From assembly GCF_034424315.1 (NCBI RefSeq), contig NZ_CP139972.1:5580001-5644000 (forward strand): DNA of 64,000 nucleotides, in the 5' to 3' direction. This DNA comes from Chitinophaga sancti. GTDB lineage: Bacteria; Bacteroidota; Bacteroidia; Chitinophagales; Chitinophagaceae. Under the pieces are notes generated by a model. It was not told the DNA's origin, did no database searches, and saw only the letters and a program-made list of their open reading frames with translations. Made by a program: the position numbers and the translations under genes. Shown here piece after piece: positions 26,737 to 35,255 of the stretch; within the stretch, counting starts at the first letter, position 1, and each line of letters opens with the position of its first letter.

Positions 26737-27473
26737 GGTCCAACCCAATAACGGATACTGTCAGCAGTTTCTACGCCTGTTAGGAAGCGGGTATCATTTT
26801 CGCCTTCGTATGTGATCGTATAGAGGGTAGCAGGGGTAGGCTGATCGCCTTTCTTTTCCCAGTTTACGTACAGTGAGTCTCCTTTTCTTTCCCAGGTTCC
26901 TCTAACAGTGATCATCTGTTGTGCAAAGGTAGAGTCATCTATCTGCGGATAGTAGTTCAGGATAGCACTACCATCGGATTTAAAGTTAATATCCCTGTGA
27001 TCGCCACCTAAAGGATAATCAGCTTCGAAACCATTGCCTTTACCTTCAGTTTGAATAATTTTTACAACGCTGAATGATTTGCCTGCCAGTTTGGAATTGT
27101 TCAGGGGTACCCACTGGCCGCTGCCTTTTTCGCCCGCAGCATCGAGGTGGATGGTGAACTTTCCATCAAAAGGATGATCACCCGGTTCATTGAGAATGAC
27201 ATCAATGCCGTCTTTTGTCGTCTTATAACTACCGCTCACATTGCGGCGCAACCCGAGAAGTACGTTATAGCCGGCGAGGTGATTATTTCTGGCATAGTTG
27301 ATCGTGATATAGATCTTTTTGCCATTGAAATCGCCCGTATACAAGCCGGTTAAACCATCAGCTGGTTTTGAAACGGCTAGGGTGGTGCTATCTGTGGCAG
27401 GAGGCGAGGATGTTGACGACTTACAGGCGCAAAACAGGGCGGCGCTGATACAAACTTGGACTAGATATTTCAC
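26733..27473 (-). CDS. hypothetical lipoprotein, beta-rich
   Basis: The longest frame opens with TTG at 27500, but a GTG at 27473 gives the cleaner lipoprotein signal MKYLVQVCISAALFCACKSS (lipobox Phe-Cys-Ala-Cys). The mature protein of about 225 residues has repeated beta segments ('GLYTGDFNGKKIYITINY', 'GKFTIHLDAAGEKGSGQW', 'TVRGTWERKGDSLYVNW'). These resemble lipocalin-like or copper-resistance-NlpE-like small barrels, but no family is recognised with confidence. Its stop overlaps the DUF2306 start. Confidence 0.65.
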   Translation of the reverse strand: MKYLVQVCISAALFCACKSSTSSPPATDSTTLAVSKPADGLTGLYTGDFNGKKIYITINYARNNHLAGYNVLLGLRRNVSGSYKTTKDGIDVILNEPGDHPFDGKFTIHLDAAGEKGSGQWVPLNNSKLAGKSFSVVKIIQTEGKGNGFEADYPLGGDHRDINFKSDGSAILNYYPQIDDSTFAQQMITVRGTWERKGDSLYVNWEKKGDQPTPATLYTITYEGENDTRFLTGVETADSIRYWVGP

Positions 27474-27606
27474 AGGGTATTTTTTTGTAAAGTAAGACAA
27501 AAATATTTAGTGATAAAAGGGGAGGCATTCTTCGTATATTTAGGTACGTGATAATCCTGGCCCCGATATCCCTGATTTTAATTCATAATTATCAAAACTT
27601 CTGTAA

Positions 27607-28191
27607 ATGAAACGAATCTTCTGTTCTGTTAATGGACCCCTTTTGCTATTGGCTATAGCCATGTTTATGTTTAGTTGTAGTAAAGATGGTAGTACTGGTC
27701 CGAAAGGAGATACAGGTGCTACCGGTCCTGCCGGCCCCACTGGCCCCAAGGGTGATGCAGGTACTGCAAATGTTATTTATTCTGACTGGCTCACAGTCGC
27801 TTTCAAAGCGGATACTATTCACACTTCAGGTGGAGGAATTGATACCATTGGATATTTTGCTGATATAGCTATTCCTAAACTGGATGCTGCAATAATCAGT
27901 TCCGGAGAAATGAAAGTATATGTGAACGGGAAAACAGCCGCTAGTCCACTTGTATCGCCATTGCCATACTATGACGTTTATACGAATTTGAATATCCATG
28001 CCACTTTCTCTGTAGGTGGAGTTGGTTTGTATTCAAATGGAGATGTTAGTACCTATGTGGATAATACCGGAGCTAAGCGGTGGCAGTATAGATATGTGCT
28101 GATCCCGGGTGGTACAGCAGCAAGAAAAGCGACGACTGTGGATCTGGGTGATTATAACGCTGTAAAAGCCTGGCTGGGGCTAAAAGACTAA
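27607..28191 (+). CDS. lipoprotein with short collagen-like Gly-X-Y stretch
   Basis: A 194-residue protein. The signal 'LLLLAIAMFMFSCSKDG' with lipobox Phe-Ser-Cys is followed at once by about seven Gly-X-Y triplets (GPKGDTGATGPAGPTGPKGD), then a roughly 145-residue beta-rich globular domain. Short collagen-like stalks between lipid anchor and head domain are common in Bacteroidota surface proteins. The ligand of the head is unknown. A terminator follows. Confidence 0.8.
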   Translation: MKRIFCSVNGPLLLLAIAMFMFSCSKDGSTGPKGDTGATGPAGPTGPKGDAGTANVIYSDWLTVAFKADTIHTSGGGIDTIGYFADIAIPKLDAAIISSGEMKVYVNGKTAASPLVSPLPYYDVYTNLNIHATFSVGGVGLYSNGDVSTYVDNTGAKRWQYRYVLIPGGTAARKATTVDLGDYNAVKAWLGLKD

Positions 28192-28200
28192 ATTTATAGA

Positions 28201-28246
28201 AATAGAAAGAGGCTGTATCATAATCCAGATACAGCCTCTTTCTATT
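28201..28246. terminator. intrinsic terminator after collagen-like lipoprotein gene
   Basis: A perfect 19-bp stem (AATAGAAAGAGGCTGTATC with its complement, 28228-28246) around an eight-base loop, beginning 10 bp after the stop. The A/T-rich outer ends support termination on either strand; obgE converges from the other side. Confidence 0.75.
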
Positions 28247-28331
28247 CGTACCCCTGATAGAGTCGGGTTTAAGCAATTCTCAGCCGTTATTTTTACTTAT
28301 GGGCCAACCTCTTTTTTTATTTCAGGAGTGT

Positions 28332-29336
28332 TTATTCTTTAGGTGCTGCATTCAACGCATCCCACAGCATGTCTTTCAGCTGTGACAAGCCCTGTTGTGT
28401 CACAGAAGAGATGAACACATGAGGTACACCAGCAGGCAGTTCTGCAGCAATTGCTTCTTTCAGTTCATCGTCCAGCATGTCACTCTTGCTGATCGCCAGT
28501 AAAAACTGTTTATCCAGCAATTCAGGATTGTACATCTCCAGCTCATTCACCAGGATCTCGTAATCCTTTTTATGGTCGGAGCTATCTGCCGGAATCAGGA
28601 ACAATAGTACCGGGTTCCTTTCGATATGTCGCAGGAAGCGGTGTCCTAGTCCTTTCCCTTCGTGCGCGCCTTCGATAATACCTGGCAGATCTGCAATACA
28701 GAATGAACGGTCATTTCTATATGCGACCATGCCCAGTTGAGGGGTGAGCGTAGTGAATGCATAATCTGCAATCTTTGGTGTAGCGGCTGTGATGGTAGAG
28801 AGGAGGGTGGATTTACCTGCATTCGGGAATCCTACCAGGCCTACATCTGCCAGCATTTTCAGTTCCAGCACTTTCCAGCCTTCTGTGCTGGGCATACCTG
28901 GTTGTGCATAATCAGGCGCCTGGTTGGTAGCAGATTTGAAATAGCTGTTACCACGACCGCCCTGACCGCCCGGAATCCAGATCACTTCTTCGCCATCCTC
29001 GAGGATTTCTACTTCCAGGTCACCGGTTTCCTCATCAAAGGCCTGGGTACCCAGGGGAACTTCGATGATGACATCTTCACCATTTTTACCGGTACTGTTA
29101 TTGTCGCGTCCGTTGCCGCCGTCTTCTGCTACTACGTTTTTGTACCAGCGCAGGTGCAGCAAGGTCCATAACTGGGAGTTGCCTCTGAGTATGATATGGC
29201 CGCCACGACCACCGTCACCGCCATCGGGGCCGGCTTCGGGGTTGTATTTGGTACGCATAAAGTGGGCGCTACCCGCACCGCCTTTACCCGATTTGACGGA
29301 TATCCTGATATAGTCAACGAAATTGCCTCTTTCCAA
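28332..29336 (-). CDS. obgE: GTPase Obg
   Basis: A roughly 334-residue ribosome-associated GTPase. The N-terminal Obg fold is glycine-rich ('[16 protein letters not shown]', '[13 protein letters not shown]'). The G domain has G1 'GFPNAGKST', G2 'FTTLTPQLG', G3 '[16 protein letters not shown]' and G4 'AISKSDML'. The frame is open to a GTG at 29390, but that lies inside an intergenic hairpin. A TTG at 29336 gives [13 protein letters not shown], which aligns with the conserved N-terminus (xxSNFVDY), so TTG is chosen. The gene is downstream of adk on the same strand. Confidence 0.9.
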   Translation of the reverse strand: MERGNFVDYIRISVKSGKGGAGSAHFMRTKYNPEAGPDGGDGGRGGHIILRGNSQLWTLLHLRWYKNVVAEDGGNGRDNNSTGKNGEDVIIEVPLGTQAFDEETGDLEVEILEDGEEVIWIPGGQGGRGNSYFKSATNQAPDYAQPGMPSTEGWKVLELKMLADVGLVGFPNAGKSTLLSTITAATPKIADYAFTTLTPQLGMVAYRNDRSFCIADLPGIIEGAHEGKGLGHRFLRHIERNPVLLFLIPADSSDHKKDYEILVNELEMYNPELLDKQFLLAISKSDMLDDELKEAIAAELPAGVPHVFISSVTQQGLSQLKDMLWDALNAAPKE

Positions 29337-29364
29337 TGTGGAGCGATTTATTATAAATTTAAAA

Positions 29365-29422
29365 ACGCAAAGATCGTGAAGTTCATCCACTTTACATGGA
29401 TGGTTACTTACGATCTTTGCGT
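29365..29422. other. hairpin in the adk-obgE intergenic region
   Basis: ACGCAAAGATCGT (29365-29377) pairs perfectly with ACGATCTTTGCGT (29410-29422). An inner stem CATCCA / TGGATG stacks within it. It is 27 bp after the adk stop and 29 bp before the preferred obgE TTG. Downstream on the minus strand is TTTTTAAATTTATAATAAA, so it may terminate adk transcription or attenuate obgE. Confidence 0.65.
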
Positions 29423-29448
29423 CTAATATGATAAGATCAGCCTGCTGA

Positions 29449-30021
29449 TTATACTTTTTCTTCTACCAGCGGGTCGATTTCTTTGCTTAAGCGCGCAAAA
29501 ATTTCATCAACAGTACCTTCACCGTTCACTTTCTTAAACTTGCCGAAACGGGCATAGTGATCAGCTACAGGAGCGGTTTTGTTGTGATATTCTACGAAAC
29601 GCTCGCGGATGGTTTTTTCATTATCATCCGGACGTTTTCTGGCCAGCAGGCGCTGTACCAGGTTATCTTCATGTACTTCCAGGGACAGTACGTTGGAGAT
29701 AGCGGTTTTTTTCAGGTCCAGCAATTTGTCCAGTGCTTCTGCCTGGGCAGTCGTACGTGGGAAGCCGTCAAAGATAAAACCTCTTGCTTCCGGGTTGGCT
29801 TCGAGCTTCGAACTGATCATACCAATCACGACAGCATCCGGTACCAGTAATCCCTGGTCCATCAGGCGCTTTGCTTCCATGCCCAGGGGAGTCTGAGCAG
29901 CAATTTCTCCACGCAGCAGATCACCGGTAGACAGGTGAATCAGCCCGTATTTTTCAATCAGGTTCGCACTTTGCGTGCCCTTTCCGCTACCGGGAGGGCC
30001 AAAAAGAATAATATTGACCAT
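29449..30021 (-). CDS. adk: adenylate kinase
   Basis: A 190-residue enzyme interconverting ATP + AMP and 2 ADP. P-loop '[11 protein letters not shown]', AMP-binding 'HLSTGDLLR', '[17 protein letters not shown]' and lid-region '[22 protein letters not shown]' in shortened form are all present. The lid is the short form, without zinc-binding cysteines. Length fits the short bacterial subgroup common in Bacteroidota. Confidence 0.96.
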   Translation of the reverse strand: MVNIILFGPPGSGKGTQSANLIEKYGLIHLSTGDLLRGEIAAQTPLGMEAKRLMDQGLLVPDAVVIGMISSKLEANPEARGFIFDGFPRTTAQAEALDKLLDLKKTAISNVLSLEVHEDNLVQRLLARKRPDDNEKTIRERFVEYHNKTAPVADHYARFGKFKKVNGEGTVDEIFARLSKEIDPLVEEKV

Positions 30022-30048
30022 GTGTTTAAAAAAACTTTAGCAAGACTG

Positions 30049-30056
30049 CAAATATA
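30049..30056 (-). promoter_or_regulatory. candidate -7 box for adk
   Basis: On the minus strand TATATTTG matches TAnnTTTG and lies 27 bp upstream of the adk ATG. No -33 TTTG at the expected spacing. Confidence 0.5.
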
Positions 30057-30425
30057 GCAAACAATTGAATGTATAGGTAACTAAAATTACCATTGCTTGA
30101 ATAACATAAAATATTTAAGAAAATCCGTAGATATGTTTTAATGATTTGCTGGAAATAATGGATTATTTTTAAGCAGATTGTTCCATAAAGAAGAAAAAAA
30201 TGGTCGTTCGGGGCGCACAGTCGTAAGATATTTTGTTATGTTTAAGGATTACAGGTCATTTGTTCCTACCTCCTCATGTAAATATAAATATTTATACTGC
30301 CGCTTTACAGCCGTGAATATGTAAGGTAGCATAATAATTGGGACTCAAAATGCAATCAGGGCGCAGCTCCCGGAAAGGGAGATAATTCCCCGTAGGAAAA
30401 CTTTTTATTGATAAGCAGCTAGATT
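30057..30425. other. gene-free AT-rich stretch between divergent adk and GH3 genes
   Basis: About 370 bp with no supported open frame, tRNA or recognised riboswitch. A short stem CTCCC / GGGAG occurs near 30367-30382, about 45 bp before the GH3 start. It presumably contains the GH3-fusion promoter, which I could not place. Confidence 0.5.
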
Positions 30426-33398
30426 ATGAAGCAGTTACTGATCTTAGGACTTTCCGGATTTATGTTAGCCGGCTCGGGTAGCAAACCCGCCCTGGCACAG
30501 GTTGGACCCGTTCCAAAATTACTGACAGCAGACGCCGCCGCTACACATTGGGTAGACAGCGTATTTGAATCGCTCAATAATGATGAGCGTATTGCGCAGC
30601 TTATCATGATAAGGGCACACTCCAATCTTGGCGCAGATCATGTGAAAAAGATCACCAAAGATATCGAAGACAACAAGGTAGGTGGTTTGATCTTCTTCCA
30701 GGGAGGCCCGGTACGACAGGCAAACCTCACAAATTATTACCAATCCATTTCCCAGACGCCGCTCCTGATCGCCATTGATGGAGAATGGGGCCTCGGCATG
30801 CGCCTGGATAGCGTGATCAGCCTACCCCGTAACCTGATGATCGGTGCCGCACAGGACAGCAGCCTGGCCTATAAAGCGGGCAAGGTGCTGGGTCAGCAAT
30901 GTCGCAGGCTGGGGGTACATGTAGACTATGCCCCGGATATGGATATTAACAATAATCCTAATAACCCGGTTATCAATGATCGCTCTTTCGGGCAGGATAA
31001 AACACAGGTAGCCCGTATGGGGGTTGAGATGATCAGGGGAATCCAGGATCAGGATGTAATGGCCGTAGCCAAACACTTCCCGGGTCATGGTGATACAGAT
31101 ACAGACTCTCACCTGGATATGCCGGTGATCCATAAATCCAGGGCGCAACTGGATTCGCTGGAATTATATCCCTTCAGGCAAGCAATCAAGGCCGGCATAG
31201 CCAGTATCATGATGGCACATCTCTACATTCCTGCTATTGATAGCACCCCTAATACGCCTACTTCCATTTCTCATAAAGCAGTCGTAGACCTGCTCAAGGG
31301 TGAAATGGGTTATAAAGGTATCGTGATCACCGATGCGCTGGAAATGAAAGGTATTGCCAAGTTCTACACCGGTGGGGAAGAGGCTGCCAGGTCGCTGGTG
31401 GCCGGCAATGACATGCTCATGCTGCCTTCTTCTGCACGGGGAAGTGTAGAGGCTATCAAGAGAGCGATCCGCCGTGGAGAGATCAGTTGGAATGAGGTGA
31501 ACGAAAGAGTGAAGAAAGTACTGCTGGCCAAATACAACCTGGGCCTGAACAAGCCACAGGTAATAGAAACTGCTAATCTTGCTGCAGACCTGAACGCCGT
31601 GACGGATACACTGATCAAAGAAATTGGCCGTCAATCTATCACTTTGCTGAAAAACGATAACCAGCTGATTCCTTTCAAACAACATACACCAGCTAAGGTA
31701 GCTGTGATAGCAGTAGGTGCGGATGTCAATAATGCATTCCTGCAATCCATCAAAGCGACCCGCCCGGATATAAATACATTCATCTTTACTTCCCGTCAGT
31801 CCCCGGCACAGGTAGCACCTGTGGTAGAAAGACTGAAAAATGAATTCCAGGCAGTGATCATCGGTGTACATAACTACGGCCGCAGACCTGGTAACAATTT
31901 CGGTATCAGTTCTGCAGAGCGGCTGCTGGTACAGCGCCTGCAACAGGAAATGCCATCTGCCACCGTGGTATTTGGTAATCCATATGCGATTCAATATTTC
32001 TGTGACGCGCCTACTATTGTAGCAGCGTACGAAGATGACGATGCTACACAAAAATCTGCTGTTCAATTACTGTTTGGACAACTGATTCCAACAGGCAAAC
32101 TGCCGGTTACTGTATGCCCGAATTTTACTTATGGCATGGGGATCGTACCGGCTACACCGCCACCTGCGCTTGCACTTCAACCCCTGGAAGAAATAGCACC
32201 GGCAAAAGTAGGCATGAACGCAGCAACGCTTACAAAAATTGACATACTGGCCCAGGATATGATTGCAAAGGGTGCTGCGCCCGGTTGTGAAATACTGGCG
32301 ATGAAAGATGGCAAGATCGTATACAACAAAGTATTTGGCCATTATGATTATAGCAGCAACGAACCAGTTACACATTCCAGCATTTATGACCTGGCTTCTG
32401 TAACGAAAGTATGTGCTACGACGATGTCTGTGATGAAACTTTATGACGAAGGGAAACTAAGCCTGGATGGAACTTTAGGTGATTACCTGCCCTGGGTGAA
32501 AGGCAGTAATAAAGCGAATCTGAAAATAAGAGATGTGCTCCTGCACCAGGCGGGCCTTGTATCTTTCATTCCTTTTTACCAGGGTGTGTTGATGAAGAAT
32601 GGTGCACCTGATACAGCTTTGTTCCACAGCTATGCAGATTCTATATATTCCAGGCGTGTGGCAGAGCACCTGTATATGAAGGATTGTTATGTAGATACCA
32701 TGTACCAGAAGATCCTGGAAAGTTCGCTGAAGCCACAGCAGGGATATGTATATAGCGACAACGATTTTATTTTCCTGGGTAAGGTGGTAGAATCCATTAC
32801 CGGGCAGAAACTGAATCACTATGTAAGAGAAACTTTCTATGAACCGCTGGGTATGAACAGCACCGGATTTAAACCCAGGGAGCGTTTCCCGCTTTCGCAG
32901 ATTGCACCTACCGAGAGTGAGCGTAGTTTCCGCATGCAGTGGATAAGGGGGGATGTGCATGATCCGGGTGCTGCAATGTTTGGTGGTGTAGCAGGGCATG
33001 CCGGTTTATTCTCGAATGCAGAGGATCTGGCAGTATTGATGCAAATGTTATTGAATGGTGGTACTTATGGTGGGCAGCGTTTTATAAAGGAAGAAACGAT
33101 CAAATTATTTACTGCATACAATAGCAATATCAGCCGCCGGGGTCTGGGCTTTGACAAGCCTGAAAAAAATAACGGAAAGCATGGTGAAGCATATCCTGCT
33201 AAGAGTGCATCATCACTTACATTTGGACATACAGGGTTCACAGGTACCTGTATCTGGGTAGATCCCCAGTCTAAGCTGGTATTCATTTTCCTGAGTAACC
33301 GGGTATGTCCTGCGGGTGGTGATAACAAGAAGCTGATCACCATGCATGTAAGAGAAAATATTATGGAAGTGCTGTATGAAGCGATGAACCAGAAGTAG
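30426..33398 (+). CDS. GH3 beta-N-acetylhexosaminidase / class C beta-lactamase-like fusion
   Basis: A 990-residue secreted protein with a signal peptide (about residues 1-25). Residues about 40-380 are a glycoside hydrolase 3 domain of NagZ type, with 'KHFPGHGDTDTDSH' at 216-229 (catalytic His/Asp loop) and nucleophile Asp in 'VITDALEMKG'. A GH3 C-terminal domain follows (about 395-590). Residues about 600-985 form a serine beta-lactamase/DD-peptidase-like domain: Ser658-x-x-Lys661 ('ASVTKVCA'), Tyr-Ser-Asn-type 'YSDNDF' and His-Thr-Gly in 'FGHTGFTGT'. It probably acts on peptidoglycan fragments, removing GlcNAc and hydrolysing an amide or ester; the exact substrate is inferred. A perfect palindrome follows the stop. 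Confidence 0.9.
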   Translation: MKQLLILGLSGFMLAGSGSKPALAQVGPVPKLLTADAAATHWVDSVFESLNNDERIAQLIMIRAHSNLGADHVKKITKDIEDNKVGGLIFFQGGPVRQANLTNYYQSISQTPLLIAIDGEWGLGMRLDSVISLPRNLMIGAAQDSSLAYKAGKVLGQQCRRLGVHVDYAPDMDINNNPNNPVINDRSFGQDKTQVARMGVEMIRGIQDQDVMAVAKHFPGHGDTDTDSHLDMPVIHKSRAQLDSLELYPFRQAIKAGIASIMMAHLYIPAIDSTPNTPTSISHKAVVDLLKGEMGYKGIVITDALEMKGIAKFYTGGEEAARSLVAGNDMLMLPSSARGSVEAIKRAIRRGEISWNEVNERVKKVLLAKYNLGLNKPQVIETANLAADLNAVTDTLIKEIGRQSITLLKNDNQLIPFKQHTPAKVAVIAVGADVNNAFLQSIKATRPDINTFIFTSRQSPAQVAPVVERLKNEFQAVIIGVHNYGRRPGNNFGISSAERLLVQRLQQEMPSATVVFGNPYAIQYFCDAPTIVAAYEDDDATQKSAVQLLFGQLIPTGKLPVTVCPNFTYGMGIVPATPPPALALQPLEEIAPAKVGMNAATLTKIDILAQDMIAKGAAPGCEILAMKDGKIVYNKVFGHYDYSSNEPVTHSSIYDLASVTKVCATTMSVMKLYDEGKLSLDGTLGDYLPWVKGSNKANLKIRDVLLHQAGLVSFIPFYQGVLMKNGAPDTALFHSYADSIYSRRVAEHLYMKDCYVDTMYQKILESSLKPQQGYVYSDNDFIFLGKVVESITGQKLNHYVRETFYEPLGMNSTGFKPRERFPLSQIAPTESERSFRMQWIRGDVHDPGAAMFGGVAGHAGLFSNAEDLAVLMQMLLNGGTYGGQRFIKEETIKLFTAYNSNISRRGLGFDKPEKNNGKHGEAYPAKSASSLTFGHTGFTGTCIWVDPQSKLVFIFLSNRVCPAGGDNKKLITMHVRENIMEVLYEAMNQK

Positions 33399-33405
33399 TG
33401 CCTGG

Positions 33406-33435
33406 CGTATTGCTCTCCGTACGGAGAGCAATACG
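33406..33435. terminator. perfect 30-bp palindrome after the GH3 fusion gene
   Basis: CGTATTGCTCTCCGT is followed immediately by its exact complement, beginning 7 bp after the stop. There is no T-run on either side, so a terminator role is possible but not proven; a protein-binding dyad is an alternative. Confidence 0.5.
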
Positions 33436-33535
33436 TGCACGTGTATTCAGATAAGATAAGGACCTTTCATAGATTAGGCAATAGCGACAAGATGAGATAT
33501 GCCCCAGGGCCACTCATTTTGTCACTATTTGTTTT

Positions 33536-33958
33536 TTATTGGACAGAAACTGTTCTGTTAATGCTTGTCTCGGTTTTGATACCGATGATTTTTTCTGCAA
33601 TGCGTGTTCTACCTTTTCTGATTTCGAAAACATAGTTACCGTCCTGCAGGTCTGCCAGGTTAAAACGGGCTTTATAAACCAGTGTTACCGGCAGTGATTC
33701 CTGGTGCAAGGTAGTGTTGTTGGCATCCTTGATGCTCAGGATTATTTTGTCGCTGCCTGGATTTTCAACGGTTACGCGAAATACCAGGTCACTTCCTGTT
33801 ACCTGTGCTACATCCAGTTTGAAATCGCCTGTAGCAGCAGGTGTTTCTATGTTGGCAGCAGTGGGCTTTACTTTGTTCATGGCAAAGTCCTGGGCAACGG
33901 CAATGGATTGGCTAAATAGGATAGTTGCAATGACTGCTATAAATTGTATGTGTTTCAT
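33536..33958 (-). CDS. small secreted beta-sandwich protein, function unknown
   Basis: A 140-residue protein with a signal peptide (MKHIQFIAVIATILFSQSIAVA, cleavage near VAQ). The mature part has Ig-like strand patterns ('DLVFRVTVENPGSDKIILSIKD' shortened, 'NLADLQDGNYVFEIRKG'). This resembles secreted DUF3244-like or T9SS-sorting-type small domains, but lacks a clear sorting signal. It is convergent with the GH3 fusion gene. Confidence 0.7.
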   Translation of the reverse strand: MKHIQFIAVIATILFSQSIAVAQDFAMNKVKPTAANIETPAATGDFKLDVAQVTGSDLVFRVTVENPGSDKIILSIKDANNTTLHQESLPVTLVYKARFNLADLQDGNYVFEIRKGRTRIAEKIIGIKTETSINRTVSVQ

Positions 33959-34087
33959 ACAAAAGTTTGTTTTTAGTGTTTTGATGTTTTCAGGGTACCT
34001 TTTGTCGCCGCAAAGATCAGCAGGAGGTGTTAAGGGAATATTATGGAGATGTTAAGAAAGCATTACGAATGTCAAACCTCAAAGTAC

Positions 34088-34095
34088 TAACTTTG
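34088..34095 (+). promoter_or_regulatory. candidate -7 box for heme A synthase
   Basis: TAACTTTG matches TAnnTTTG, 17 bp before the ATG at 34113. No -33 box was visible. Confidence 0.5.
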
Positions 34096-34112
34096 CCATC
34101 GATTATTGATTT

Positions 34113-35159
34113 ATGGATAGATTGACAACACAACAGCAAAGGCCGGTGGCGATCTGGTTATATATAGGGGTGGGAATGCTTATTATTCAGGTATTATTGG
34201 GAGGGATCACGCGTCTTACGGGATCCGGCCTGTCTATTACTGAATGGAAACCTATTCTGGGTGCATTTCCTCCAATGAATGAAGCTGCTTGGGTGAAGGC
34301 CTTTGATAAGTATAAAGAAATCGGACAGGCAAAGTATCTCAACAATCATTTTACCTTATCTGATTTCAAAGGGATATTTTTTTGGGAATGGCTGCACCGT
34401 GACTGGGCCCGTTTGATGGGAGGGGTGTTCCTGGTAGGATTTGTGTATTTCCTGATTAAAAGAAAGATAGACCGTTCTATGATTAAACCCATGATAATCC
34501 TGTTTTTATTGGGCGGGTTACAGGCGGCTATTGGCTGGATCATGGTACAGAGCGGATTGAATGAAGACAACCTGTATGTAAACCATATACGCTTAGCGAT
34601 ACACTTCCTGGCAGCCTTGTCTCTACTTGTCTATGTGTTGTGGTTTGCGCTGAAGTTGAGTACGCCGGTACGGGAAATTCTGTTGGCACCAGGATTGAGA
34701 AAATTAAATGGCTGGCTATTGGGCTTATTGTCTTTGCAATTGTTCTTTGGTGCATTGATGGCGGGCCTACATGCGGCGCTGGCGGCAAGTACATGGCCGG
34801 ATATTAATGGTGCATGGATCCCCGGGAACATGTTTACGCAGGGAAATTTCCTCCAGGATCTGACACATAATACACAAACCATACATTTTGTACACAGAAA
34901 CCTGGCTTACCTCATTACGATACTGGTAGTGATCTGGTGGTGGAAGGCGGCATCTGAAACACCGGAGCATAGCCTGCTGCACCGGGTACGGTATCTGCCG
35001 TTGCTGCTGGTACTGGTACAGGTATTACTGGGTGTGCTGACATTGCTGGGTAGCCAGATCCATATTCCAATATTGCAGGCCATATTGCATCAGGGAGTGG
35101 GCATGTTGTTGCTGTTGGTGCTGGTGTGGACGTATTTCTTAAGTTATAGGAAGAAATAA
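34113..35159 (+). CDS. ctaA: heme A synthase, COX15/CtaA family
   Basis: A 348-residue inner-membrane protein with about eight helices that oxidises heme O to heme A for cytochrome oxidase. Family motifs are 'LLGGITRLTGSGLSITEWKPILG' in shortened form, 'FFWEWLHRDWARLMG' with a heme-ligating His, 'HLAIHFLAAL'-type 'IRLAIHFLAALSLL', 'TIHFVHRNLAYLI' and 'ILHQGVGMLLL'. The four His ligands are present, one per symmetric helix. Other heme A pathway genes (ctaB) are not in the window. Confidence 0.93.
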   Translation: MDRLTTQQQRPVAIWLYIGVGMLIIQVLLGGITRLTGSGLSITEWKPILGAFPPMNEAAWVKAFDKYKEIGQAKYLNNHFTLSDFKGIFFWEWLHRDWARLMGGVFLVGFVYFLIKRKIDRSMIKPMIILFLLGGLQAAIGWIMVQSGLNEDNLYVNHIRLAIHFLAALSLLVYVLWFALKLSTPVREILLAPGLRKLNGWLLGLLSLQLFFGALMAGLHAALAASTWPDINGAWIPGNMFTQGNFLQDLTHNTQTIHFVHRNLAYLITILVVIWWWKAASETPEHSLLHRVRYLPLLLVLVQVLLGVLTLLGSQIHIPILQAILHQGVGMLLLLVLVWTYFLSYRKK

Positions 35160-35255
35160 GATAAAATATTTTTTGACCGGGCCCAAAACATTTGTTTTGT
35201 TTCTCCCCGACACCTATTACAATTTTTCGTAAGTTTAGTTGTAATTGCGTTACGG

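Noticed and set aside
30022..30425. Structured RNA in the adk/GH3 gap
   Set aside because: Only short, weak stems; no resemblance to a known RNA family was recognised.
31164..32066. 300-codon minus-strand open frame inside the GH3 fusion gene
   Set aside because: Antisense to a well-supported domain; composition is not protein-like and there is no start context.
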